Shown here in pieces: positions 35,648-44,659 of a stretch of 64,000 nucleotides of DNA. A program made the translations under genes and the position numbers. Within the stretch, counting starts at the first letter, position 1; the number at the start of each line of letters is the position of its first letter. The notes beneath the pieces were generated by a model. That model was not told where the DNA came from. It made no database searches and saw nothing but the letters and a program-made list of their open reading frames with translations. The DNA comes from Bacteroides caecimuris (GTDB lineage Bacteria > Bacteroidota > Bacteroidia > Bacteroidales > Bacteroidaceae): assembly GCF_001688725.2 (NCBI RefSeq), contig NZ_CP015401.2, forward strand, positions 124,001 through 188,000, written 5' to 3'.

Positions 35648-37219
35648 ATGAAACGAAGTGATTTGCTTGAGAGGATGCTCAATTGGAAATGTGAATGTGA
35701 TATCTTGGTAATCGGTGGTGGGGCTACCGGATTAGGGGCTGCAGTGGACGCAGCCTCCAGAGGGTACAGAGTTATTCTATTGGAACAGCATGATTTTGCT
35801 AAGGGTACTTCTTGCCGCAGTACGAAGCTGGTACATGGAGGAGTTCGGTATCTGGCGCAGGGAGATGTCTCTATGGTAGTTGAAGCATTACATGAACGTG
35901 GGCGTATGAGACTCAATGCTCCTCATTTGGTGAAAGATATGCGTTTTATCATCGGTAATTACCGCTGGTGGGAAAAGCCTTTTTATGCGGTGGGGCTGAC
36001 TTGTTATGATTTACTGGCAGGACGCAAAGCATTGGGACGTTCGTTGCCGATGTTAAAACGTTCTGTATTAAAAGAAATACCTTCTTTAAAGCATGAAGGA
36101 TTGAGAGGCGGAGTGGTATATCATGACGGACAGTTTGATGATTCGCGCATGGCTATAACGCTGGCACTGACCGCTATTGATAAAGGTGGAGTGTGCTTGA
36201 ATTATATGAAGGTGAATTGTTTGCTGAAAGATGCCGCCGGAAAAATAAATGGGGTGCATGCTGTCGATACACTTGACGGGAAAGAATATCAGATCAAATC
36301 GAAAGTAGTAGTGAATGCTACCGGAGTTTTTGTGGACGATGTGATGAAGATGGATGAATGTGATACGCGGAAGAAGGTACGTCCTAGCCAGGGAGTACAT
36401 TTGGTAGTTGATAGTAAATTCCTGGGTGGTCGTTCGGCACTAATGATACCTAAAACGAAAGATGGACGCGTTCTTTTTGGAGTGCCCTGGCACGGCAAAG
36501 TGGTGCTTGGCACCACGGATACCCCTCTGAATGAAGCTTCTTTGGAACCGAGAGCATTGGAAGAAGAAGTTGATTTCATTTTAGATCAGGCGGGTCAGTA
36601 TCTCGACCGCAAACCGACCCGTGCCGATGTGCTTTCGATTTTTGCCGGTTTGCGTCCTTTAGCTGCGCCAACGCATGCTGATTCGAAGAAAACGAAAGAG
36701 ATTTCACGGAATCATAAAATCTATCGTTCGAAATCGGGGCTTTTGACAATTACCGGAGGGAAGTGGACTACTTATCGTGCAATGGCTGAAGATGTCATCA
36801 ATCAGGCTATCGTGATAGGAGGATTGTCTCCTGCGGAATGTGTGACGAAAAATTTGAGGGTTCATGGATATACAACAGAGCAATTTGATGAGAATGATTG
36901 GAATTATGTGTATGGTAGCGACGCGGACAAAATACAAAAAATGATAGAAAAAGAACCTTCTTTTGCCGAAAAGTTGTATGAAGGTTATACTTTTACAGCG
37001 GCGCATGTTGTGTGGGCGGCTCGTGAGGAGTTTGCGCAGAATATAGAAGATGTGTTGGCCCGCCGGGTGAGGATGCTGTTTCTGGATGCCCGTGCTGCTC
37101 TTGAAATAGCTCCGAAAGTGGCATCGGTATTAGCGGCGGAACTGGGAAAGGACAAAACCTGGGAGCAGGCGCAGATAGCCGACTTTAACCGGTTGGCAAG
37201 AGGATATATCTTGAATTAG
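35648..37219 (+). CDS. glpD: FAD-dependent glycerol-3-phosphate dehydrogenase
   Basis: GlpD oxidises sn-glycerol 3-phosphate to dihydroxyacetone phosphate at the inner membrane and passes electrons to quinone. The 523-residue protein starts with the FAD Rossmann motif VIGGGATGLGAAVDAASRG, then TSCRSTKLVHGGVRYL. It continues with FGVPWHGKVVLGTTDTPL and the C-terminal DAO_C domain (HVVWAAREEFAQNIEDVL). It is the first gene of a five-gene operon, divergent from a DeoR-type regulator, and is followed 35 bp later by a secreted phosphodiesterase. Confidence 0.95.
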   Translation: MKRSDLLERMLNWKCECDILVIGGGATGLGAAVDAASRGYRVILLEQHDFAKGTSCRSTKLVHGGVRYLAQGDVSMVVEALHERGRMRLNAPHLVKDMRFIIGNYRWWEKPFYAVGLTCYDLLAGRKALGRSLPMLKRSVLKEIPSLKHEGLRGGVVYHDGQFDDSRMAITLALTAIDKGGVCLNYMKVNCLLKDAAGKINGVHAVDTLDGKEYQIKSKVVVNATGVFVDDVMKMDECDTRKKVRPSQGVHLVVDSKFLGGRSALMIPKTKDGRVLFGVPWHGKVVLGTTDTPLNEASLEPRALEEEVDFILDQAGQYLDRKPTRADVLSIFAGLRPLAAPTHADSKKTKEISRNHKIYRSKSGLLTITGGKWTTYRAMAEDVINQAIVIGGLSPAECVTKNLRVHGYTTEQFDENDWNYVYGSDADKIQKMIEKEPSFAEKLYEGYTFTAAHVVWAAREEFAQNIEDVLARRVRMLFLDARAALEIAPKVASVLAAELGKDKTWEQAQIADFNRLARGYILN

Positions 37220-37254
37220 AAGAAAAAATTACTTGAATTGTTGTTTGTAAATAA

Positions 37255-38166
37255 ATGCTTATGAAAAGTTGTATGGTTTTGCGGAGAGGACTCGTAGCCT
37301 CATTGATGTTTCTTCTGTTGTCAGGGATACAGTCTGTGTCGGCGCAGGGAAAACTACATCTGTTAAAGTTTGACGATGTCACACAATTGAGAGACTTCTT
37401 TAAATATGCGGGAAATGGCTCAATCATTGTAAGCGGACATCGCGGTGGGTACGAAGAAGGATATGCGGAAAATTGCATCGAAGGTTTGGAAAATGTGCTG
37501 AAGCAGATGCCGGCTTTCTTCGAAATCGATCCTCGTCTGACAAAAGATAGCGTGATTGTATTGATGCATGATGCTACTTTGGATCGTACAACAACAGGAA
37601 CGGGAAAAGTTTGCGATCATACCTGGAAAGAGTTGCAGAAGCTTCGTCTGAAAGACCATTCGGGTAAAGTGACCGACTGCAAGATTCCTACTTTGGAAGA
37701 AGTGATCAAATGGAGCAGAGGTAAAACGATTATCAACCTTGATAAGAAAGATGTGCCGATGGCTATGATTGCGGCTTTAATCAAAAAGCATAAGGCGGAG
37801 CGACATGTGATGCTGACTGTGCATACCGGTGCCCAAGCCAGATACTATTATGACCGTTTCCCGACGATTATGATGTCCGCTTTCGCCCGTAATATGAAAG
37901 AGTTTGAGGACTTGTCGATATCAGGTGTGCCATGGGAAAATATGATCGCTTATGTAGGGCATAGTATAACACCCGAAAATAAGAAAATCGTTGAAATGCT
38001 GCATGCTCGTGGCGTACGTTGTATGATTAGTGTGGCACCTACGCACGACAGGTTGCCTTCGAAAGAAGAACGGGCTTTGAAATATAAAGAAGAGATAGAT
38101 AAGAAACCGGATATTATAGAATCTGATATACCGACAGAAGTATGGACAGTTTTGCAATCTCGATAG
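37255..38166 (+). CDS. Secreted glycerophosphodiester phosphodiesterase
   Basis: A signal peptide (hydrophobic to about residue 31, ending SVSAQ) directs this 303-residue enzyme to the periplasm. The GDPD TIM-barrel motifs are intact: the first catalytic histidine in GHRGGYEEGYAEN, the metal site FEIDPRLTKD and the second histidine in LMHDATLDRTTTG. It should hydrolyse glycerophosphodiesters such as deacylated phospholipids, or teichoic-acid chains in the case of GlpQ relatives, to glycerol phosphate plus an alcohol. The product would be imported by the GlpT-type protein in the same operon. Start M1 or M3 (37261) cannot be separated. Confidence 0.92.
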   Translation: MLMKSCMVLRRGLVASLMFLLLSGIQSVSAQGKLHLLKFDDVTQLRDFFKYAGNGSIIVSGHRGGYEEGYAENCIEGLENVLKQMPAFFEIDPRLTKDSVIVLMHDATLDRTTTGTGKVCDHTWKELQKLRLKDHSGKVTDCKIPTLEEVIKWSRGKTIINLDKKDVPMAMIAALIKKHKAERHVMLTVHTGAQARYYYDRFPTIMMSAFARNMKEFEDLSISGVPWENMIAYVGHSITPENKKIVEMLHARGVRCMISVAPTHDRLPSKEERALKYKEEIDKKPDIIESDIPTEVWTVLQSR

Positions 38167-38249
38167 ATTGTTGCCCTGATATGGTGCAACGTCTGTTTAC
38201 TATCGTAAAGGAAAATCCGGTTAGTGAACTAACAATTAATACTGTGAAA

Positions 38250-39590
38250 ATGTCAAAAGTAGAACAAGCATTGAAAGCTGCGAATGAGACACGTGCTCTT
38301 CGTATAGGAAGCGGCATATTAAATGACGTAGCCGGACTGTTTAAAGAACAGTTTGCAGGAAGAAAAGCTGTAGTGGTAGCTGATGTAACCACCTATCGTG
38401 TTGCCGGCGAAAGAGTTGAGAAAGAGTTGCGTAATGCGAATATAGAATTATTACCATCTTTTATTTTCACTGATTCCGACCTGTATGCGGAATATTCGTA
38501 TGTTGACCGTCTGGTCGAATCGTTGAAAGTGCATGATGCTATTCCGGTAGCTGTCGGCTCCGGTACGATTAATGATTTAACGAAGTTAGCTTCTCATCTG
38601 GTCGGAAGAAGATATATGTGTGTGGCCACTGCCGCTTCCATGGATGGATATACTGCATTCGGTGCTTCCATTACTGCCAATGGCGCTAAACAGACTTTTA
38701 GCTGTCCGGCTCCGCAAGCTGTATTGGCTGACATCGAAATCATAAAGAAAGCTCCCAAGCCGATGACGGCATCAGGATATGCCGATTTGTTTGCCAAAGT
38801 GACGGCTGGTGCCGATTGGATTCTTGCCGATTGGATGGGCGTGGAAGATATTGATGAAAAGGCATGGTCGATTGTGCAGGATGGATTGCATGATGCGCTT
38901 TCGAATCCTGAAGGTGCGGTGGCCGGAGACGAAAAAGCGGTGTTACAACTTATTGAAGGATTGATGCTGGGAGGTTTTGCCATGCAATGGTCTAAATCGA
39001 GTCGTCCGGCTTCGGGAGCGGAACATCAGTTCAGCCATCTTTGGAATATGGAACATCATTTAAATCAAGGTGAGCATGTTTCTCATGGCTTTCAGGTGAG
39101 TATAGGTATGTTGGCTATAACGGCATTTTATGAACAAGTGTTGAACACCCCACTAGAGAAACTGGACGTGGAAGCGTGCTGTGCGGCATGGCCCGAACCG
39201 GAAATAGCCGATAAGGTAGCTCTTGATATGTTTGTCGGTACTGATTTTCCTACTATCGGTCTGCAGGAGACGAAAGCGAAATATGTGACACGAGAGCAAT
39301 TGGCTATTCAGTTGCGGCAGTTGAAAGAATACTGGCCTGAAATTCGTGAACGTTTGTCCAAACAGTTGGTTCCTTACAAAGAAGTGAAACAATCCTTGCG
39401 GCAGGTAGGCGCTCCTGTAGAACCGGAACAAATCGGTATTACACGGAAACGTCTGCGTGAAACGTTTGTTCGTGCACAATTTATCCGTCGTCGTTTTACT
39501 GTCCTCGATTTAGCTGTACGGACAGGATATATGGAACAGTGGCTGGATGGATTGTTTGGTAAAGGTAAAATATGGGAAATAACAGATTAA
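38250..39590 (+). CDS. sn-Glycerol-1-phosphate dehydrogenase (AraM/EgsA type)
   Basis: The family interconverts sn-glycerol 1-phosphate and dihydroxyacetone phosphate with NAD(P)H, using a divalent metal. The NAD-binding half has VAVGSGTINDLTKLASHLVG and ATAASMDGYTAFGASI. Metal ligands lie in SGAEHQFSHLWNMEHHL and the later GEHVSHGFQVSIGM. It is 446 residues from the chosen start MSKVEQ at 38250. A longer frame from 38142 would overlap the GDPD gene and lacks similarity. In Archaea and Bacillus it serves lipid synthesis; here it lies in a catabolic operon, so oxidation of imported glycerol 1-phosphate is an alternative. No GGGPS/PcrB gene is nearby. Confidence 0.88.
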   Translation: MSKVEQALKAANETRALRIGSGILNDVAGLFKEQFAGRKAVVVADVTTYRVAGERVEKELRNANIELLPSFIFTDSDLYAEYSYVDRLVESLKVHDAIPVAVGSGTINDLTKLASHLVGRRYMCVATAASMDGYTAFGASITANGAKQTFSCPAPQAVLADIEIIKKAPKPMTASGYADLFAKVTAGADWILADWMGVEDIDEKAWSIVQDGLHDALSNPEGAVAGDEKAVLQLIEGLMLGGFAMQWSKSSRPASGAEHQFSHLWNMEHHLNQGEHVSHGFQVSIGMLAITAFYEQVLNTPLEKLDVEACCAAWPEPEIADKVALDMFVGTDFPTIGLQETKAKYVTREQLAIQLRQLKEYWPEIRERLSKQLVPYKEVKQSLRQVGAPVEPEQIGITRKRLRETFVRAQFIRRRFTVLDLAVRTGYMEQWLDGLFGKGKIWEITD

Positions 39591-39601
39591 TCACGATAGG
39601 A

Positions 39602-40879
39602 ATGGAACTACAAGGAATGGCGCCCGAAGTGGCAAAGAAATTTAAATACTGGCAGACACGGACGATCATAGCAAGTATGATAGGCTATGCTCTATTCTAT
39701 TTTGTTCGTAAAAACTTGAGTATTGCAATGCCTGCCATGCAGGATGATTTGGGAATAACCAAGGGAGACTTGGGATTATTTCTGACCTTGCACGGATTAT
39801 TGTATGGAGTTTCCAAGTTTGCCAACGGTTTTGTTGGCGACCGGGTGAATGCCCGCTATTTTATGGTGACAGGTTTGGTGCTCTCAGCAGCATGTAATAT
39901 TTGGTTTGGGTTTAGTTCTGCTGTGGTGATGTTTGGCGTTGTGTGGATGCTGAACGGATGGTTTCAGGGAATGGGATTTCCCCCTTGTGCCCGTTTATTG
40001 ACGCATTGGATACCTCCTACACAGTTGGCAACAAAGATGTCGGTGTGGAATACCTCACATTCTGTTGGCGCAGGCCTGGTGGTGATTGTTTGCGGATATA
40101 TTGTCAGTCTCGGATGGCGCTGGTGCTTCTGGTTTCCTTCTATTATAGCCTTGGTGGGTGCAGTCGGTTTGTGGTTTGCTTTGCGCGATACGCCGCGCTC
40201 GGTAGGGTTTCCGGAGCTCAACTCAAAAACGGGCGCAGAAGAAAAAGAAGATACTTCTGCCGAGTTTAAGCAGTTTGTTCGTAAGAATGTCTTTGGAAAT
40301 CCGGCGATTTGGGTACTGGCTATTGCCAACTTTTTTGTGTATATCGTGCGCTATGCTGTACTTGACTGGGGACCGACTCTTTTGGGAGAATGGAAGGGAG
40401 TTTCTATTCATCATGCAGGTTGGATGGTGGCAGCCTTTGAAATATCCGGAATTATAGGTATGCTGGTAGCCGGTTGGGCAACCGATCGTTTCTTTGGTGG
40501 GCGTGGTCCGCGCGTTTGTGTGATTTGCATGGCACTGGCTACGGTGTTCGTTGCTTTATTCTGGGGAATATCCCAACCTCCCATGTGGCTTGCTACGCTT
40601 TTATTGGGAGCTGCAGGGTTCTGTATTTATGGTCCGCAAGCTTTGGTAGGTATTGCTGCAGCTAATATAGCCACAAAGAAGGCAGCCGCTACGGCAGTCG
40701 GATTCACAGGATTGTTTGGATATGTCAGTACGCTGGTTTCCGGTTGGGGATTAGGATTGTTAGCTCAACATTATGGTTGGGATATTGCAGTGGGTGCATT
40801 AATTCTGATTGCTATAATGGGAACTTTGATATTTATGGCCGCATGGTCGGCAAAAGCGAATGGGTATGATAATGATTAA
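39602..40879 (+). CDS. GlpT-type glycerol-phosphate/phosphate antiporter
   Basis: A 425-residue major-facilitator protein with twelve predicted helices, of the organophosphate:phosphate antiporter family. GlpT/UhpT features include YFVRKNLSIAMPAM, GDLGLFLTLHGLLYGVSKF, and FQGMGFPPCARLLTHW (the family signature region). It should exchange cytosolic phosphate for periplasmic glycerol phosphate produced by the GDPD enzyme. The start at 39602 (MELQGMAPE) leaves an 11-bp gap after the dehydrogenase gene; an alternative at 39572 overlaps it by 19 bp. Its 3' end overlaps the HAD gene. Confidence 0.92.
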   Translation: MELQGMAPEVAKKFKYWQTRTIIASMIGYALFYFVRKNLSIAMPAMQDDLGITKGDLGLFLTLHGLLYGVSKFANGFVGDRVNARYFMVTGLVLSAACNIWFGFSSAVVMFGVVWMLNGWFQGMGFPPCARLLTHWIPPTQLATKMSVWNTSHSVGAGLVVIVCGYIVSLGWRWCFWFPSIIALVGAVGLWFALRDTPRSVGFPELNSKTGAEEKEDTSAEFKQFVRKNVFGNPAIWVLAIANFFVYIVRYAVLDWGPTLLGEWKGVSIHHAGWMVAAFEISGIIGMLVAGWATDRFFGGRGPRVCVICMALATVFVALFWGISQPPMWLATLLLGAAGFCIYGPQALVGIAAANIATKKAAATAVGFTGLFGYVSTLVSGWGLGLLAQHYGWDIAVGALILIAIMGTLIFMAAWSAKANGYDND

Positions 40880-41732
40880 TGAGGTAGAACATAAATTGAA
40901 CGCGGAACTTATGGATCGTATTCGTCGGATCAAGCATATTGCTTTGGACATGGATGGAACGATTTATAACGGAAACACATTATTCCCTTTTACGATTGCT
41001 TTCTTGGATAAAATGAAAGAGTTGGGAATTGGCTACTCGTTTCTGACGAATAATCCTTCCAAAAGCACGAATGATTATCTTCGACACCTGTCCGCCATGG
41101 GGATTAAAGCTGTGAAAGATGAATTTTATACATCGGCTCAGGCGACCATAGATTACATACGTGTGCATCATCCGGAGTGTAAACGGCTGTTCTTGTTGGG
41201 CACTCCCAGCATGATAAAAGAGTTTGAGGAAGCCGGTTTCGAGTCTACTGACGACAATGCTGATGATGAACCGGATGCAGTGGTTGTCAGCTTCGACATG
41301 TCGCTTGTTTACTCGCGCTTATGTCGTGCTGCGTGGTGGATTAATCAGAAGAAACTCTATATTGCTACTAATCCGGATCGTGTGTGTCCTACGGACAAGC
41401 CTTTGGTATTGGTGGATTGTGGCTCTATTTGCTCCAGTTTGGAGTATGCTACAGGGCGGGAGCCGGATGTTGTGATTGGAAAGCCCGATCCGCGAATGTT
41501 GAACGGGATAATGGAACGGCATAACTTGCGTGCGGATCAGGTAGCCATGGTGGGTGATCGTATTTATACCGATATATTGATGGCGCAGAAAGCAAAAGCT
41601 TTGGGAGTGCTGGTACTTTCCGGTGAAACCACGTATGAGACAGCTATTGCTGTCCATCCCAATCCGGACTTGATTCTGCGTGACTTGGCAGAGCTTCAGC
41701 AAATGCTTTTATTGGCTCATGAAATAGATTAG
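40860..41732 (+). CDS. HAD-family phosphatase, NagD/glycerol-phosphatase-like
   Basis: This 290-residue cytosolic enzyme has the HAD motifs: nucleophile region LDMDGTIYNGN, FLTNNPSKST, and VIGKPDPRM with VGDRIYTDI. The cap insertion between them is of the C2 type found in NagD and phosphoglycolate/glycerol-phosphate phosphatases. In this operon it may dephosphorylate glycerol 1- or 3-phosphate and relieve toxic accumulation. The exact substrate is inferred from context. The start at 40860 overlaps the transporter gene by 20 bp; methionines at 40866 and 40872 are alternatives. A strong terminator follows 57 bp later. Confidence 0.88.
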   Translation: MGMIMINEVEHKLNAELMDRIRRIKHIALDMDGTIYNGNTLFPFTIAFLDKMKELGIGYSFLTNNPSKSTNDYLRHLSAMGIKAVKDEFYTSAQATIDYIRVHHPECKRLFLLGTPSMIKEFEEAGFESTDDNADDEPDAVVVSFDMSLVYSRLCRAAWWINQKKLYIATNPDRVCPTDKPLVLVDCGSICSSLEYATGREPDVVIGKPDPRMLNGIMERHNLRADQVAMVGDRIYTDILMAQKAKALGVLVLSGETTYETAIAVHPNPDLILRDLAELQQMLLLAHEID

Positions 41733-41789
41733 ATTGGTGCATGAAAATGCAATAGTATATTTATTTTTAGTGTTTTTGATAGGTATGGT

Positions 41790-41826
41790 ATTACGGACAG
41801 TTCTACTGTCCGTAATATTTTTTTTG
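41790..41826 (+). terminator. Intrinsic terminator of the glycerol-phosphate operon
   Basis: Perfect 11-bp arms (ATTACGGACAG at 41790-41800 and its complement at 41806-41816), a 5-base loop, then a run of eight T bases. This is a textbook rho-independent terminator. Confidence 0.9.
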
Positions 41827-41848
41827 TCAGAAATGATCTTGTTTTTTG

Positions 41849-42041
41849 TTCATCACGCCCTTCACGCCTTCACAATCCCCACAGCTTGCACTTTCATAGC
41901 GCGTAACCTTCGCATCGGCATTGTCAATCTTAGCCAATAGAACAGCTTGCATCTAAGAAGCCGACTGGAGTTGTCTACCTGGTCGACTGGAGTTGTCTAC
42001 TTAGCCGACTAGAGTCAGCCAGGTGGACAACTCCAGTCGGC
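41849..42041. repeat. Second intergenic element with 22-bp phased inverted repeats
   Basis: CGACTGGAGTTGTCTAC occurs at 41962-41978 and 41984-42000, and CGACT starts again at 42006, each 22 bp apart. An inverted copy with one mismatch lies at 42023-42039, symmetric about ~42011. Upstream (41849-41930) are CTTCACGCCTTCACAAT and CATCGGCATTG, resembling the outer arm of the palindrome at 5336-5906. No ORF or transposase is present. The remainder of 42042-42185 shows nothing recognisable. Confidence 0.65.
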
Positions 42042-42185
42042 AATTGATAACTAGAAATAAAGTATACGATAAGGCGGTAGTTTATCAGTAATAAGAAGGC
42101 TGATTCTTAATATAGGTAATGAATAAAATAGATTCATAACTGTGCAGAAAGGAATCAGACAAATGAATCTTGTTAGTGAGTTCAA

Positions 42186-44492
42186 TCATTTACTGTTATA
42201 ATGGGTTGCACAATTCAGACCATAAAATTGCCATCTTTTGAATTGGTATTGAAGCCTGTCTAAATAGTCTTCCCAATTTTTGTGTTCTGGGCTACTCCAG
42301 CCTATTTCGGCAACAGCATTGGCGCGGGGGTATGCCATGTATTCCACTTGTTCCGGAGTTTTTATGTATTCTGTCCATACATTGGCTTGCACTCCTTTTA
42401 TGTGCTTTGCTTCTTGTTCCGTCAATTCCTTGGGAATCGGGTTGTATCCGTACGTCCATTCGAGTGCGCAGATTCGTCCGTTTGCTAAAGGAGATATATC
42501 CATGCTTGCCTGGTAGTGATCAAGATATACATAAGTATTAGGAGTCATAATGACCGGATGCCCTGATTTTGCCGCGGTAATTCCTCCGGCAACACCTCTC
42601 CATGACATCAACGCTGCATTAGGGGCTATTCCGCCTTCTAATATTTCATCCCAGCCAATCAGCTTCTTCCCATTCTTATTCAAGAATTTTTCAACCCTTC
42701 TGATGACATAGCTCTGAAGTTCATGTTCGTTTTTCAATTTCAGTTCTTTTATTTTCGATTGGCATTTCGGGCAGGATTTCCAACGTGTTTTCGGGCATTC
42801 GTCTCCTCCTATATGTACATATTCTCCTGGAAATAGCTTGAATACCTCCAGCAGTACATCTTCAATGAAAGAATAGATGTTTTCATTGCCAGCGCAAAGT
42901 ACATCGTCGTAGATTCCCCATCTTGTACCTACCTCATACGGTCCTCCCGTACAACCTAATTCGGGATATGTAGCCAGTGCGGCGAGCATGTGTCCCGGGA
43001 GATCAATCTCGGGAATGATGGTAATATAACGTTCTTTGGCATACGCCACTATTTCTTTGATTTCTTCTTGTGTGTAAAACCCTCCATAGGGCGTCCCGTC
43101 GTATATTCCCGGAATGGCGGCAGAATATCGGTTGATGATTGTTTCCTTGCGCATGGAACCGGTTTCGGTCAGCTTCGGATACTTCTTGATTTCTATCCTC
43201 CATCCTTGATCTTCTGTCAGATGCCAATGAAAACGGTTCATTTTTTGCATAGACATCAAGTCAATGTATTTTTTGATAAAAGAAACAGGATATAAATGTC
43301 GACCTACGTCTAAGTGTAATCCCCGGTATTCAAATTGTGGTATATCCGTAATGTTCGCTGTGGGGATACTCCATTCGTTTGTGTATGCTGTTGTGTTGGA
43401 GTAGATTTCCGGTGGAAGCAGTTGCAATAAAGACTGTATGGCATAGAAGAATCCGGTTTCTTTGTCTGCCAGTACCTGTATCTGTTCGGGAGAAATATTG
43501 ATTTTGTAACCTTCATTTCCTAATGTAGGATCGTTGGCACGGCTGAAAATCACATAGTTACCGGAAATGTTTTTAGTGCTATTCTGTATTTTTAGAGGCA
43601 ATTGTGCTATCCGTGTTAATCTATCCGTCAGGAATCGTAATGGCGCTTCGGCATTTTTATCTTTTAGTATAATGCGGGTTTCTTTATTAAAGATGAATTT
43701 GCCTTGCTTCTCTTCGAGAGAGCGTGGGGCGGGGATGATGCTATATATGTTTTGAGATTCTGTTCCTACCATATAAACCATACCACGAAGGCGGAAAGCA
43801 CACTTTAGTGGCTTTTTCTCTGTATTGAGCGCATTTTTGATGCTTGCACGCAATGTGTATTGAGGAGATTTGATATCGTCACCATTCAAAAACAAAGTAG
43901 TTTGGCTCATTGGAGACAGAGTCACTTCATTTTGTTCCGGTTTTAAATGATCGCATTGGGTTATACGAATGTGATAAGGGATACTGCTTTTGTTGGTGAT
44001 GTCAACTACCATACGGGTATTATTATTGATAAGACGGGTGCGTATATCCAAAGAAGAACTTATTAACTTCTTTAGCCATCTTTCTTCACCGGCAATGGTA
44101 TCGTTTAATAATTCTACAAAGCAGTGGTCTAACAAAGCATTGCGGAGGTATCCGTCACTCCTTTCACGTGCAAACACTAAAGTTGTTTTGTTTTTATCTT
44201 TTATATTATCCGGTATGGTTTGACATTTTGACATCGTATATTGGCTGACAGCTACCATTCCTTTGTTTGTAGCATAGCTCGCCAGTTCTTTGTCGTTAAT
44301 GAAGATACTGTTCAATCCTTTTTGGAAAGCTTGGTTTATCGTCTTCTTGTCTTTGGCAGGAGCACTTAAATCACATTTTAATATTATGAAGTCCGATAAT
44401 TCAGGAATAAGTATACTTTTTTCTTTACTTTGTGAGAATATGGGTAATGCGACGAAAAGGTAACACATTATACATAGTAGCTTCTTGTTCAT
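42186..44492 (-). CDS. Beta-N-acetylhexosaminidase, GH20
   Basis: The 768-residue enzyme should remove terminal beta-linked GlcNAc or GalNAc by substrate-assisted catalysis. A signal peptide ending IFSQS without lipobox suggests the periplasm. Residues ~25-245 form an extra N-terminal region, ~255-385 the GH20b domain, and ~390-740 the catalytic barrel with GLHLDVGRHLYP, RFHWHLTEDQGWRIEIKKYP and HIGGDEC. The catalytic pair is D564-E565. It is last in the minus-strand locus, after a palindromic repeat in a 167-bp gap. It is the only glycosidase there, implying that the nutrient carries amino-sugar decorations. Confidence 0.93.
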   Translation of the reverse strand: MNKKLLCIMCYLFVALPIFSQSKEKSILIPELSDFIILKCDLSAPAKDKKTINQAFQKGLNSIFINDKELASYATNKGMVAVSQYTMSKCQTIPDNIKDKNKTTLVFARERSDGYLRNALLDHCFVELLNDTIAGEERWLKKLISSSLDIRTRLINNNTRMVVDITNKSSIPYHIRITQCDHLKPEQNEVTLSPMSQTTLFLNGDDIKSPQYTLRASIKNALNTEKKPLKCAFRLRGMVYMVGTESQNIYSIIPAPRSLEEKQGKFIFNKETRIILKDKNAEAPLRFLTDRLTRIAQLPLKIQNSTKNISGNYVIFSRANDPTLGNEGYKINISPEQIQVLADKETGFFYAIQSLLQLLPPEIYSNTTAYTNEWSIPTANITDIPQFEYRGLHLDVGRHLYPVSFIKKYIDLMSMQKMNRFHWHLTEDQGWRIEIKKYPKLTETGSMRKETIINRYSAAIPGIYDGTPYGGFYTQEEIKEIVAYAKERYITIIPEIDLPGHMLAALATYPELGCTGGPYEVGTRWGIYDDVLCAGNENIYSFIEDVLLEVFKLFPGEYVHIGGDECPKTRWKSCPKCQSKIKELKLKNEHELQSYVIRRVEKFLNKNGKKLIGWDEILEGGIAPNAALMSWRGVAGGITAAKSGHPVIMTPNTYVYLDHYQASMDISPLANGRICALEWTYGYNPIPKELTEQEAKHIKGVQANVWTEYIKTPEQVEYMAYPRANAVAEIGWSSPEHKNWEDYLDRLQYQFKRWQFYGLNCATHYNSK

Positions 44493-44546
44493 TAGGGAAT
44501 CGTTTTAAGGGGTGTATAGATTGAGGGGATTAGTAAGACAGATTGC

Positions 44547-44629
44547 TTTGCCATGCCAAGCAGAGCCGAAGCATTTCTTTTTCCATTCACAGAAAATGAG
44601 ATGCTTCGACAGGGCTTAGCATGACAAAG
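44547..44629. repeat. REP-like palindrome before the GH20 gene
   Basis: Arms 44547-44577 and 44598-44629 are imperfect complements over about 31 bases, centred on the CGAAGCATTTC / GAGATGCTTCG pair. It lies after the stop of the DUF5689 gene and could attenuate transcription into the GH20 gene. The arm sequence recalls a dispersed Bacteroides intergenic palindrome. Confidence 0.6.
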
Positions 44630-44659
44630 TGAAATTAGTCATGATTATGGAGATAGGCG

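Noticed and set aside
38142..38249. Longer start for the glycerol-1-phosphate dehydrogenase
   Set aside because: It overlaps the GDPD gene, and family similarity begins at MSKVEQ (38250).
41734..41940. 68-codon frame after the HAD gene
   Set aside because: It runs through a strong terminator and the repeat element.
41962..42039. CRISPR array
   Set aside because: The 22-bp period leaves only 5-bp gaps, repeats are inverted across a centre, and no cas gene is present.
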